NCBI GenBank assembly: GCA_030041375.1
Contig: JASHOA010000017.1
Span: 1 to 64,000 of the forward strand
From: Acetobacteraceae bacterium
GTDB taxonomy: Bacteria > Pseudomonadota > Alphaproteobacteria > Acetobacterales > Acetobacteraceae
DNA length: 64,000 nt
Direction: 5' to 3'
Shown here: positions 18,765 to 28,400 of the stretch, piece after piece
Position numbering within the stretch: the first letter of the stretch is position 1
How the letters are laid out: every line of letters starts with the position of its first letter
Position numbers and translations under genes: made by a program
Notes under the pieces: generated by a model
Told to the model about the DNA's origin: nothing
Databases searched by the model: none
The model's input: only the letters and a program-made list of their open reading frames with translations

Positions 18765-19415
18765 ATGCGCCTGGAAGACCGGATCGACAATTATGTGCGG
18801 GAGACAAGGTTCCCGCGCAGCCTGTTCGTCTCGGAGGATGGCCGGATTGTCGGCACCTGGATCATGGGCAACGATTATCGGGTGAAGTCCACCTATTACG
18901 GCGGCTATCCGGCCGGCTATTTGCGGCGGGTGAAGGCGCTCTTCCCCGAGAAACGCCGCGTTCTGCACCTCTTTTCCGGCAAGGTGGAACTCGATGCCCT
19001 GCCGGGCGACACGGTCGATCTCAATCGCCGGCTCAAACCGACGTACGTCGATGATGCCCAGACGTTGCAGCATGTACCGCTCGAACAATACGACCTGATT
19101 CTCGCGGATCCGCCCTACAGCGTCGAGGACGCGGAGCGCTACCAGACGACCATGATCAAGCGGAACGCGGTGATGCAGGCGCTGCGGCGGGCCGCCGAAG
19201 GAACGCACATCGTCTGGCTGGATCAGGTCCTGCCGATGTACCGCAAGGACGCCTTCGCCATCGACGCGGTGATCGGCATGGTCAAGTCCACCAATCACCG
19301 CTTTCGCGTCGTCACGATATTCCGCCGCCGGGGCAGAGTGACGAGCGAGGTGTCCCCTTCGAAGGCCGGGAGGCACGTTTCGCGGCGGCCATCCGTGCGG
19401 GCCCCGTTGTCGTAG
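18765..19415 (+). CDS. Methyltransferase-like protein with a DPPY motif
   Basis: 216 residues from 18765 (strong GAGGGGAGG just upstream; ATG at 18744 is the alternative). The ILADPPYSVEDAERY segment resembles the catalytic D/N-PP-Y/F motif of amino-methyltransferases acting on adenine or cytosine; HLFSGKVELDALPGD may be the cofactor pocket, though a classical FxGxG is not clear. The N terminus has a compact MGNDYRVKSTYYGGYP region. Related proteins occur in phages and islands. It stands alone, without a restriction partner. DNA methylation is a hypothesis only. Confidence 0.6.
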   Translation: MRLEDRIDNYVRETRFPRSLFVSEDGRIVGTWIMGNDYRVKSTYYGGYPAGYLRRVKALFPEKRRVLHLFSGKVELDALPGDTVDLNRRLKPTYVDDAQTLQHVPLEQYDLILADPPYSVEDAERYQTTMIKRNAVMQALRRAAEGTHIVWLDQVLPMYRKDAFAIDAVIGMVKSTNHRFRVVTIFRRRGRVTSEVSPSKAGRHVSRRPSVRAPLS

Positions 19416-19519
19416 CCGGGCAACTTCTTTCCTCCCGCTCAACGCCGCGCCTGCCGAGGCTTTGGACAAGACATGGCTCCGCTGCCAAACTCGACCCCTG
19501 CAGACCGAGGAATGCGAAG

Positions 19520-20647
19520 ATGCCGCTTACGCAGGCAGTTTCGTCCGCTTCCCTGCTCGAAGAACTCGTGGACTGGGTGCGCCTGGAAACCCCGACCAGT
19601 GACGCGGCAGCGGTCAACCGTCTCGTCGATCTGGTGGAGCGGGGCCTCAGTGCTGCCGGTGCCGTGCTGCGCCGCACGCCAGGCCATGACGGCTTCGGCG
19701 ATACGCTCCTTGCGCGCACGCCGGGCCCTGCCGGCCGGTCCGTGTTGCTGCTCGGCCATCTCGACACGGTATGGAACCACGGCACGCTGGCCTCGATGCC
19801 GTTCCGGATCGAGGGAGAGCGCGCGCACGGCCCCGGCATCTACGACATGAAGGCCGGCAGCTTTCTCGGCTTTTACGTCCTCTGCTCGATTCTCCGCGAG
19901 CACATGCCGATGCCGCGCCCCGTCGCGCTCCTGCTGACGCCGGACGAGGAAGTGGGCAGCCCGACCAGCCGCACCCTGATCGAGGAAGCAGCGGCCCATG
20001 CCGCCATGGTGCTGGTGCTGGAGCCGGCCGGCGCCGGCGGTGCCTGTGTCACCGCCCGCAAGGGCGTCGGCCGCTTCGTCTTGAGCATCACCGGTCGTGC
20101 CGCGCACGCCGGTGGTGCGTTCGAGGAAGGCGCATCGGCAGTGGTGGAACTCGCCGAGCAGATCCGTCGCCTCTCCGCGCTCGTCAACGTTCCTGCCGGC
20201 GTCACCCTCAATGTCGCGCCGATCTGGGGCGGCACACGACCCAACGTGGTTGCCGCCGAGGCCGGCGGCGAGATCGACCTCCGCGTGCCGGACGCCGCGG
20301 CCGGCCTCACGCTCGAGCGCACCATCCTCGGCCTCACCCCGGCAACGCGGGGTTGCATCGTCACCGTGCGCGGCGGAATGAACCGCCCGCCTTTCGCCGA
20401 AACACCGGCCATTTCCCGCCTCTATGCGAAGGCGCGCAAAATTGCCGAGGACATCGGAATGGCACTTCCCAAGCAGCATCGCGGCGGCGGCTCAGACGGC
20501 AATTTCACCGCTGCCATGGGTGTGCCGACGCTGGATGGGCTGGGCTGCCCCGGCGGCGGCGCCCACGCCGATCATGAATACATCCTCTGGCGGGAACTTG
20601 CCCCGCGCGCGAGGCTCCTGGCCGGGTTGCTCGAAGCGGCAGAGTGA
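19520..20647 (+). CDS. M20-family metallopeptidase (glutamate carboxypeptidase-like)
   Basis: 375 residues. M20 zinc-site landmarks are present: LLGHLDTVW (first zinc His), GPGIYDMKAG (bridging Asp), TPDEEVGS (catalytic Glu-Glu) and GGGAHADHEY (last His). The dimerisation domain lies between. The pattern resembles CPG2-like enzymes that remove C-terminal glutamate from folate or peptides. It is monocistronic, with its 3' end next to the remnant of an ABC-transporter gene. Confidence 0.88.
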   Translation: MPLTQAVSSASLLEELVDWVRLETPTSDAAAVNRLVDLVERGLSAAGAVLRRTPGHDGFGDTLLARTPGPAGRSVLLLGHLDTVWNHGTLASMPFRIEGERAHGPGIYDMKAGSFLGFYVLCSILREHMPMPRPVALLLTPDEEVGSPTSRTLIEEAAAHAAMVLVLEPAGAGGACVTARKGVGRFVLSITGRAAHAGGAFEEGASAVVELAEQIRRLSALVNVPAGVTLNVAPIWGGTRPNVVAAEAGGEIDLRVPDAAAGLTLERTILGLTPATRGCIVTVRGGMNRPPFAETPAISRLYAKARKIAEDIGMALPKQHRGGGSDGNFTAAMGVPTLDGLGCPGGGAHADHEYILWRELAPRARLLAGLLEAAE

Positions 20648-20664
20648 CGGCGCCTATGGTGGGT

Positions 20665-20940
20665 ATAGAGCCACTGGCTCACCAGCAGTTCCACATCCTC
20701 GCCGAATTCCGCACGCTTCCCTTCGGTATGGAGCGAGCCGGTCCGCATCACATAGAGATAATCGGCGATGCCGAGCGCGCCCTTGATATTCTGATCGACC
20801 AGCAGGATCGCCTTGCCCTGCTGCGCGAGCCCCGGCACCAGCATGGTTTCGATCACCGACATCCGGCTGAAGAGTTGGGTGATCTGGAAGGTCTGCCCGA
20901 CGCCGCGCGTGGCGAACGCGCGCGCAGGATCAGTGTCGTC
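20665..20940 (-). pseudogene. Remnant joining livG-like and livF-like ATPase pieces
   Basis: The minus strand encodes FATRGVGQTFQITQLFSRMS (as in LivG) and then, after VIETM, a LivF-like C-terminal part GKAILLVDQNIKGALGIADY followed by YVMRTGSLHTEGKRAEF. The Walker A, signature and Walker B motifs of both ATPases are missing, so a deletion has fused a middle piece of livG to the end of livF. These encode the ATPases of branched-chain amino-acid ABC transporters. No start codon or partner genes remain. Its 5' side overlaps the current 3' end of prmA. Confidence 0.75.
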
Positions 20941-21791
20941 CAGCCATCGAGCGTGATCCGTCGCACGAGCACGATCCCACCTCGCCGGTGCGCGGCCAGA
21001 ACCATCCGTGCCTGCCGCGCCAGCAGGCCGGAGAGCACCACTCGCCCGCCCGGCGCCAGCCGCCGCGACAGCGGCCGTGCCATGGCCGCCAGCGGTCGCG
21101 CCAATATGTTCGCGAGCACGAGGTCGAAGGATCGCGCACGACGGATCGCGGAGGCCTTCCATCCCTCGCCCGGCGCCGCCCGAACCAGCCGGCCGAGCCC
21201 ATTGGCGCGGATGTTGCGCCGCGCGGTTCGCACCGCGTCGGGATCGCTGTCGATCGCCAGCACCGGCCGGCGCCAGAGCCTTGCCGCCGCGAGGGCGAGA
21301 ATACCGGAACCCGTTCCGAGATCGAGCACTCGTCCGGGCCGGTGCCACGCCAGCCGCTCGAGCGCCAGCAGGCAACCGCGCGTCGAAGCATGCTCGCCGG
21401 AACCGAAGGCCATCGCCGCATCGACCATCAGCGCAATCCTTCCCGCCGTCCGCTTCGTTCCAAGGTGGCTGCCGCGGATCACGAAGCGGTGTCCGATGCG
21501 CTGTTCCGGGAACGCTGTGCGCGCGTGCAAAAGCCAGCCACCGGCTTCCGTCGGCGCGCGCTCGATCGGCACGGTCGAGCCGCTCGCCGCCGCGGCGAGC
21601 GCAAGTGCCAGCTCGAGCGCCGCCTCGCCATTGCCCGCCTCGCGCACCGCTTCGACGAGGCACTGCCCGCCGCCGGCATCGAACCAGGCAACGCTCAGCG
21701 ACTGCGGCTCCAGCGCCGCCCGATAGGCAGCGACCGCGGGGTCCGGAACCAGCAGGCGAAGGGTCTCCAGCGGCCCTCCCTTGCGCCTCAT
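20853..21791 (-). CDS. prmA: Ribosomal protein L11 methyltransferase-like, with aberrant C-terminal tail
   Basis: 312 residues. The SAM-binding motif VLDLGTGSGILALAA, the post-I acidic loop AIDSDPDAV, and the substrate motif DLVLANILARPL are typical of PrmA, which trimethylates L11. The preceding AMAFGSGEHASTRGCL matches the family's AFGTGxHxTT segment. A strong AGGAGAGG site precedes the ATG at 21791. Normal PrmA proteins end shortly after GWTTLIL. Here about 24 more residues (RARSPRAASGR...) are read from the ABC-transporter remnant in another frame, so the native stop was lost in the rearrangement. Activity is probably retained. Confidence 0.85.
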   Translation of the reverse strand: MRRKGGPLETLRLLVPDPAVAAYRAALEPQSLSVAWFDAGGGQCLVEAVREAGNGEAALELALALAAAASGSTVPIERAPTEAGGWLLHARTAFPEQRIGHRFVIRGSHLGTKRTAGRIALMVDAAMAFGSGEHASTRGCLLALERLAWHRPGRVLDLGTGSGILALAAARLWRRPVLAIDSDPDAVRTARRNIRANGLGRLVRAAPGEGWKASAIRRARSFDLVLANILARPLAAMARPLSRRLAPGGRVVLSGLLARQARMVLAAHRRGGIVLVRRITLDGWTTLILRARSPRAASGRPSRSPNSSAGCR

Positions 21792-22000
21792 GTAGAAGGC
21801 CTCTCCTTTCCCGTATCGGAATGAAGATCCGGGCATTTCACAATGATGGCGCGGAAAGCGTCATCGTGACACCGCTCCGTGAATCCGGGTATGAGGATTC
21901 CGCCACCGGCCTGTATTCTCCCCGCGAGCGGAGCGAACAGTGGCGGGGGAGATTTTCCCGGCGCCGGCGCCGTGGCAGGAGAGTGCGGAGAGGGATGGCG

Positions 22001-23482
22001 ATGATGCAGCAATACGATCTCTATGTTGACGGGCAGGCGCGCGTTGCCGCGACCGGCGAGCGATTCGAATCGTTCGATCCCTTTCGTGGCAAGCCGTGGG
22101 CGCTCCTCGGGCGCGGTGGTCCGGACGATGTGAATGCGGCGGTCGATGCCGCACACCGCGCTTTCCATGACCCGGCGTGGCGCGGCATCAACGCAACGGG
22201 GCGCGGGCGGCTGCTCAGTCAGCTTGGCGATCTGATCGCGGAGAACGCCGAACGGCTCGGCCGCATCGAGACCAGGGACAACGGCAAGCTGCTTGCAGAG
22301 ATGCTCGCCCAGGTGCGCTACATTCCGCAGTGGTTCTATTACTATGCCGGGCTCGCCGACAAGATCGAGGGTTCGGTCATCCCGGTCGACAAGCCCAAGA
22401 TGTTCACCTTCACCCAGCACGAGCCGCTCGGCGTGGTCGCCATGATCACGCCCTGGAACTCGCCGCTGCTGCTCGCGGCGTGGAAGATGGCGCCCGCGCT
22501 GGCGGCGGGCAACACGATCGTCTGGAAGCCCTCGGAGTTCGCCTCGGTCTCGGCGCTGGAATTCGTTACTCTTGTTGAACGGGCTGGATTCCCGCCGGGC
22601 GTGGTGAACGTAGTGACCGGCTTCGGCCCCGAAGTCGGCGAGACGCTGGTGACCCATCCCAAGGTTGCCAAGATCGCTTTCACGGGCGGCGAGCGGTCGG
22701 GCCAGCGGGTCTATGAGCTGGCGGCGCGCGGGCTGAAGCGGGTGACGCTCGAACTTGGCGGCAAATCGCCCAACATCGTGTTCGCGGATGCGAACCTCGA
22801 CAATGCCGTCAAGGGCGTCATTTCCGGCATCTTTGCCGCCAGCGGCCAGACCTGCATCGCGGGCTCCCGCTTGCTGGTGCAGCGCTCGATTCACAACGAG
22901 TTCGTGGATCGTGTCGTGACATTCGCGGCGACCGCGCGGATGGGCGATCCGAGCGATCTGGCAACCCAGGTCGGCCCCGTGACCACCCGGCCGCAATACG
23001 AACGGGTGCTCGACTTCATCGAGAGCGCCAAGCGGGAGGGCGCGCGGTGCCTTTTGGGCGGCGGCCCGGCAACGCGCCCGGAATGCGGGGAGGGCTGGTT
23101 CGTCGAGCCGACCATCTTCGGCGATGTCACGCCCGCCATGCGCATCGCGCGCGAGGAAGTCTTCGGCCCGGTTCTGGCGGTGCTGCCCTTCGACGACGAT
23201 GACGACGCCGTCAGAATCGGCTGCGACATTCCCTATGGCCTCGCTGCGGGCGTCTGGACGGAGAATATCGGCCGCGCGCTCAGCATGGCGAAGCGGCTGG
23301 AAGCGGGCACGGTCTGGGTGAATACGTACCGCGCCGTCAGCTACATGGTGCCGTTCGGGGGTTACAAGCGTTCCGGCATCGGCCGCGAAAGCGGCCAAGA
23401 CATGATCCACGAATATCTGCAAACGAAGAGCGTCTGGATCGACACCGAAAGCGAAGTCCCGAATCCGTTCGTGATGCGCTGA
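22001..23482 (+). CDS. Aldehyde dehydrogenase
   Basis: 493 residues. The NAD-dependent ALDH superfamily active site is complete: general base Glu251 (LELGGKSPN), nucleophile Cys285 (SGQTCIAGS), and the EEVFGPVL segment. Sequence order fits the betaine-aldehyde/2-aminomuconate semialdehyde group, but the substrate cannot be fixed. The ATG at 22001 is preferred because GGAGAGGG then lies about 6 nt upstream; 21995 is an in-frame alternative. It stands alone, convergent with pbpC. Confidence 0.92.
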   Translation: MMQQYDLYVDGQARVAATGERFESFDPFRGKPWALLGRGGPDDVNAAVDAAHRAFHDPAWRGINATGRGRLLSQLGDLIAENAERLGRIETRDNGKLLAEMLAQVRYIPQWFYYYAGLADKIEGSVIPVDKPKMFTFTQHEPLGVVAMITPWNSPLLLAAWKMAPALAAGNTIVWKPSEFASVSALEFVTLVERAGFPPGVVNVVTGFGPEVGETLVTHPKVAKIAFTGGERSGQRVYELAARGLKRVTLELGGKSPNIVFADANLDNAVKGVISGIFAASGQTCIAGSRLLVQRSIHNEFVDRVVTFAATARMGDPSDLATQVGPVTTRPQYERVLDFIESAKREGARCLLGGGPATRPECGEGWFVEPTIFGDVTPAMRIAREEVFGPVLAVLPFDDDDDAVRIGCDIPYGLAAGVWTENIGRALSMAKRLEAGTVWVNTYRAVSYMVPFGGYKRSGIGRESGQDMIHEYLQTKSVWIDTESEVPNPFVMR

Positions 23483-23494
23483 ACAAAAGAAACG

Positions 23495-25456
23495 TCATGG
23501 GCTGTCCTCTACGCGGATGTCCGAACTCGCCGCTCTGCCGTCCGCGTCGAGCACCGTGATGCGATAGAAGCCGGGGCCGGGCGGCGTCCAGCCGGCCGCG
23601 CGCAGCGCCGGCACCGAAGGAAGTTTCCGCCCGTCGACCAGGAAAGTGAGTGGCCGCAACCCACCCATCGCCCGCAGGCGAACCGGGTCAAGCCCCCACA
23701 GCACGGCACCCGGCGGGGGAAACAGCAGGCTGAGCGGTTCCGCACTCGGCGCCTTCGCCAGGGCCAGCGCGTCTTCCGCCGGCACGCTGCTCAGCGGCTC
23801 GGCCGGCAACAGGCCGAAAATGCGGGCCAGCAGCGGCAAGGCCAGATCCGCACTCGGTCCCCCCGGCAGCGGCGTGCCGTCAGGCCGCCCGATCCAGACT
23901 CCGACCACCATTCGCCGGTCGAAACCGATTGCCCAGCGATCGCGATTGCCCCAACTCGTGCCCGTCTTCCAGGCGATTCCCTGCGGGCCGAAGAAGGGGA
24001 ATGAGCGTGTCAGGATGCCCGCGACAGTTTCGGCCGCGCCCGGCGGCAAGAGGCGCCTTGCGCCGGAACGCGCCTCCGCCCCCAGGCTCAGCGCGTGCAC
24101 CGTCCCGTCAGTGGCGAGCGCTCCGTAAAGCGCCACCAGCCGCCGCAATGTCACGCCACCGCCGCCCAGCACGACCGAAAGCGAGGGCTGCGCACGATCC
24201 GGCAGCGTCACGGGCTCGCCGGCCGCCGAAAGATCGGCAACGAACGAAGCGGGCCCAAGCCGTGCCAGCAGCCATACGGCCGGCAAATTCAGCGACATTT
24301 GCAGCGCTTCGCTGGCCGTGACCCGGCCGGCGAACACATGATCGAAATCTTCCGGTGAATAGGCGCCGAATCGCCGCGGAATGTCGTCGACGAGGGTATC
24401 CGGCCCGGCGATCCCGTCGCCGAAGGCCAGCGCATAGACGAATGGTTTCAGTGTCGAACCGGGCGAGCGCACGGCGCGCGTGAGATCGAGGAATCCCGCC
24501 CGTTCCGGATTCGCCCAGTCCCCGGAATAAATCGCGCGAATCTTTCCGGTCGCCGCTTCGCTGATCACCACCGCAAGCGACATCCTGGGCCCGAGTGTAG
24601 CCAGCGTCGATCGCGCCAGGCGATCGAGCGCGTTCTCGAGCCCCCCATCCAGTGTCGTGCGCACGTCATTGCGTTTTGCCACCAGCGGCGCGAGTGCAGC
24701 CGGCGCCGCTTCAGGCAGAGCAAGAAGATGCCGCGGCAGCGGTGCGAGGTTCGCCGCCGCCGCCTCTTCCGGGCTCAGAAGATGCCGCCGCACCGCCAGC
24801 GCCAGGAGCCGTGCCCGCGCCTTCTCTGCCGCCGCCGGATGCTCGTCCGGCCTGAGCGCCTCCGGTCGTTCCGGGAGTGCTACGAGAAGCGCGATCTCCG
24901 CGGGGTCGAGCGCGCCTGGCGGCTTGCCGAACCACTTCCAGGAGGCCGCCCTGAGCCCGACGACGTTCGATCCGAACGGCGCCAAGTCGAGCCAGAGGCT
25001 GAGGACTCTTCGATGCGAGAAGTCCGCGGTGAGCTGCAGTGCGCGCAGCGCCTCGATGATCTTCGCCCTGATCGTGCGCGGCCTCGGATGCAGCAGCCTC
25101 GCCACCTGCATCGCCAGCGTCGAGGCGCCGGAGACCACGTGCCCCGCTGCCAGAAGCTGCACGCTGGCGCGCAGCACGGCGAGCGGGTTGACCCCGGGAT
25201 GGTCGTAGAAGTAGCGGTCTTCGGAGGTAATCAGCAGACGGCGGAAGAGCGGCGGCGCCGCGCTTTCGTCCATCGGCAGTGTCCATTGCCGGCTCGGGCC
25301 GAGAAAGGCTGCAATGGGTACGCCATTCCGGTCTCGCACCAGGCGCACGGGTGTGGGAAGCCTTCCGAGTTCCGGCGGATAAAGCCGGTCGAGAATGCAA
25401 GCGGTGCCGAAAAGCACCGCCGCGGTGGCAAGCCCGGCCAGCACCAGCCGCCGCAT
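23495..25456 (-). CDS. pbpC: Penicillin-binding protein 1C
   Basis: 653 residues. An N-terminal membrane anchor is followed by a GT51 glycosyltransferase (catalytic Glu in TSEDRYFYDHPGVNP), then a transpeptidase with SPGSTLK (SxxK), SLNLP (SxN) and KTGTS, and a C-terminal BiPBP_C domain. This is class A PBP 1C, the usual partner of bacterial alpha-2-macroglobulin. The start is the ATG at 25456 because it overlaps the stop of the macroglobulin gene (ATGA); a 76-residue extension lies inside that gene. Confidence 0.95.
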   Translation of the reverse strand: MRRLVLAGLATAAVLFGTACILDRLYPPELGRLPTPVRLVRDRNGVPIAAFLGPSRQWTLPMDESAAPPLFRRLLITSEDRYFYDHPGVNPLAVLRASVQLLAAGHVVSGASTLAMQVARLLHPRPRTIRAKIIEALRALQLTADFSHRRVLSLWLDLAPFGSNVVGLRAASWKWFGKPPGALDPAEIALLVALPERPEALRPDEHPAAAEKARARLLALAVRRHLLSPEEAAAANLAPLPRHLLALPEAAPAALAPLVAKRNDVRTTLDGGLENALDRLARSTLATLGPRMSLAVVISEAATGKIRAIYSGDWANPERAGFLDLTRAVRSPGSTLKPFVYALAFGDGIAGPDTLVDDIPRRFGAYSPEDFDHVFAGRVTASEALQMSLNLPAVWLLARLGPASFVADLSAAGEPVTLPDRAQPSLSVVLGGGGVTLRRLVALYGALATDGTVHALSLGAEARSGARRLLPPGAAETVAGILTRSFPFFGPQGIAWKTGTSWGNRDRWAIGFDRRMVVGVWIGRPDGTPLPGGPSADLALPLLARIFGLLPAEPLSSVPAEDALALAKAPSAEPLSLLFPPPGAVLWGLDPVRLRAMGGLRPLTFLVDGRKLPSVPALRAAGWTPPGPGFYRITVLDADGRAASSDIRVEDSP

Positions 25457-28400
25457 CACCGCCCCGGTGCGACCTCGGCGCGTCCGCCGGCCCCGCGCGC
25501 GAAGACGCCCGGGCGATACATGTCGGCAAGCGAAAGGCCGGGAAGCTCGAAGTTCCCGACCGTCACCGCGCGCAGCATCACCGCCACGCGGAAATCGGGG
25601 CTGTCGGGGCCGAGATCGATCGCCGCCGCGAAACGATCGTCGCCGGCGAACTCGGCCGCCGTCTCCGAGAGCGAACCGAGCCACCCCATACCGGGCACAT
25701 CGCCCTCGTGGAATCGGCCGGCGATTTCCCAGCCCGCCGGCAGGCCGGCAACCAGCATCGCGTGGTGGTCCTGCCCGTCCGTCTCGCTGCCTTCGACCAG
25801 CATCACGAACACGGTGTTCTGCGCGAGCCTGGCCGGATCGAGGACGGCCCCCTCGAGCGTCAGAAACCGGCGCGAGACCGCCATCCCCTGGCTTGCCGGC
25901 GCTGGTTCCGCGGCCGGAACGCCGGTGATGGAAACGGTCTGCCAGACCGGCCGCGGTCCGAGATTCCGCGCCGTCGCTTCACCCCTCAGTGCGACACTGA
26001 TCCTTCCTGCGCTCTTCAGCGTGCTGCCGTCGAAGGCAATCTCGGTTTCGCCCGCACCGTTGGCCAAGGCTGCCGCTGCGGCCAGGGCCCAGGCCTGCTC
26101 CTGCGTATTGAGCTGATCGGGCTGCAAATCGGCCCCCGGCAGCCGGCCGATCACCTGCGGCAACTGTTGCGCCATCACCCCGCTATCGGCGGCCAGCACC
26201 GTCGCTGCCAGGAGATCGCGCAGGGTCGATCCATAATCCACCCTCCAGAACCGCCGTTTCGGTTCAGCCAGCGCCTCGCTGAGGAGAGCCCTGGCCTCCT
26301 CCGGTTCATCGAGCCGCGCCAGTGCCGCCCCCACCTCGGCGCGCGCGAGCGGCGTCGGCAACGCGTCCGGTCGCGCCGCCAGCACCCGGATCGCGCCCGC
26401 GGGCGGGCGCCCCGCCAGCGCCAGCACATAGACGGCATAGGCCTGAGCAGCGATATCCGCGGGCTCGTTCGCCTGTCTCTCTGCAAGACCGTCGAGATAG
26501 GAAAGCGCCGCGTTCAAAGCCGGCTCCGGCAGGAAGGCACCGTGCGCCCGCGCTCGCAGCAGAAAATCCGTTGCATACGCGGAAAGCCATGGCTGAGCCT
26601 CGTCTTCGGCGGACCACAGCCCGAAGCTTCCGTCATAACGCTGATCGTCCAGCACGGCCTCTACCGTCTCTGCGAGTTTTCCCCGTGCTGTCCCGTGGCC
26701 GCCCTTCGGGAACAAGAACGCGAAGCCGCGGCTGACCGTCTGCTCGAGGCAGCCCCACGGATAGTTCTCGAGTGCCTGCTGCAAGGCTCCCGCGTCGTAG
26801 CGCACGGCGCCGCCGAAGCTCGCCGTCGCATTCCAGGTCCCGGCCAGAAAATCCTGATCGGGCGGGGAAAATTTCGTCTCCTCCCCCGGCTCGAGCGCGG
26901 TCGCAGTCACCCTTGTCTCGGGTGGACGCACCGGATGCACGTTGATGGTCAAACGATGGGTGACCGAGAACCCGCCCGGCCCGCTTGCGCTCAGTTGCAC
27001 CGTTCCGGTACCGGCGCCGACTGCGCGGACCTCGGAAAACGGCAACACGCGCTCGCCGGGTGCGAGATCACCCTCCAGCCTGTCCGGGCCTGCCAGCACG
27101 ATCGCGCCTCCCGTTTTCAGTTCGGCAACCACGTGGCCGGCCGGCAGATCGAGATTTTGTAACAGCACGGCAAGCCGCGCCTCATCCCCCGGAGCAAGGA
27201 AGCGCGGCAACAGGGCCTCCGCAATCAGCTTGTCCCGCACGATTGTTTTTGCATCGGCCTCTCCGACCTGATCGCCGCGCCAGGCCACTGCCATCAGCCG
27301 CAACTGGCCGTTGAAGTCGGGCAATGCGAGCTTCACCCGGGCAACGCCGTCCTTCCCCGCCTGCACGGGTGGGGAAAAGAGTGCAACCACCTGCTGCGGA
27401 ATCTGAGGCGGCCCCGAGGCGCCGAAATTCTCGCCACCGCCCTCCTCGAGCGGCGCCACTGTTCCTTCGGCAGGCGGAATCAATCGCCCCCAGGCATCCA
27501 GGATGTCCACGCCGAGGCCCCTGCGGCCGAAGAAATGACTGAGCGGATCAGGCGATGTGAATCCGGTCAGTTGCAGAATTCCTTCGTCCACCGCGGCCAG
27601 CGTGACATAGGCGCCGGGTTCGGTTCTGATCTCGATGGTCGTCGCCCGCCGTGGCCGATAGAGCTTCGCCGTCTCGATCGAAACCTTCAGAACGCGCGCC
27701 GCGGGATCGACCTTGATCCAGGTGAGCCCGATCGCGCGCCGCGGCAATCCGGGCACGCCCTTCTCGTCCGCCGGCCGATACACGTTGACCGCGACATAGG
27801 CGCCAGGTCCCCAGTCCGCCCCGACCGGGAGGGTCTCATCCGTTCCGCCAGCGGCAACCATGATGTTGCGCTCGGAAATCACCCTGTCCGTCAGCACCAG
27901 GAGCGTCGCCGGACCAGCAAACGGCGAATCGATGTGGATCTTGGCCTGGCTCCCCGGCGCGTACTCGGGCCGATCCGCCGTCACCGCGACTTTTTCCGGC
28001 ACGTCCGGACTGCCGCCCGTTCCCCACCCGGCCGAGAAGTCGTACGAGGTCGCCGCCATCCCCGAATGCTGCACCAGCTCGATCCGGTAATCCCCGAAGT
28101 CGAGAGACTTCGAGAAACGGTACGGCCGATCTGGAGGAATCTTTATCTGCTGGCTGAAAACCGGCACTTCCCGCCAGGCGATCTCGTATTGGGCGGCACC
28201 GTCCTTCACCGCGAGCCGCCACTCCGCTTCTCTTCTGACGAGGCTCAGCCTCGCCGCCATGGCGATCCGCTTGCCCTCGGGGTCGAGGGCGATCACGTCG
28301 AAGGAGGCAGGCTGGCCGGGATTGACGGAGTCTTCCGCAAACAACGGCTTGAGCCCGATCAGCGGGCCCGGATTGGCGAGCTTGATGCTGGTATTGGCAG

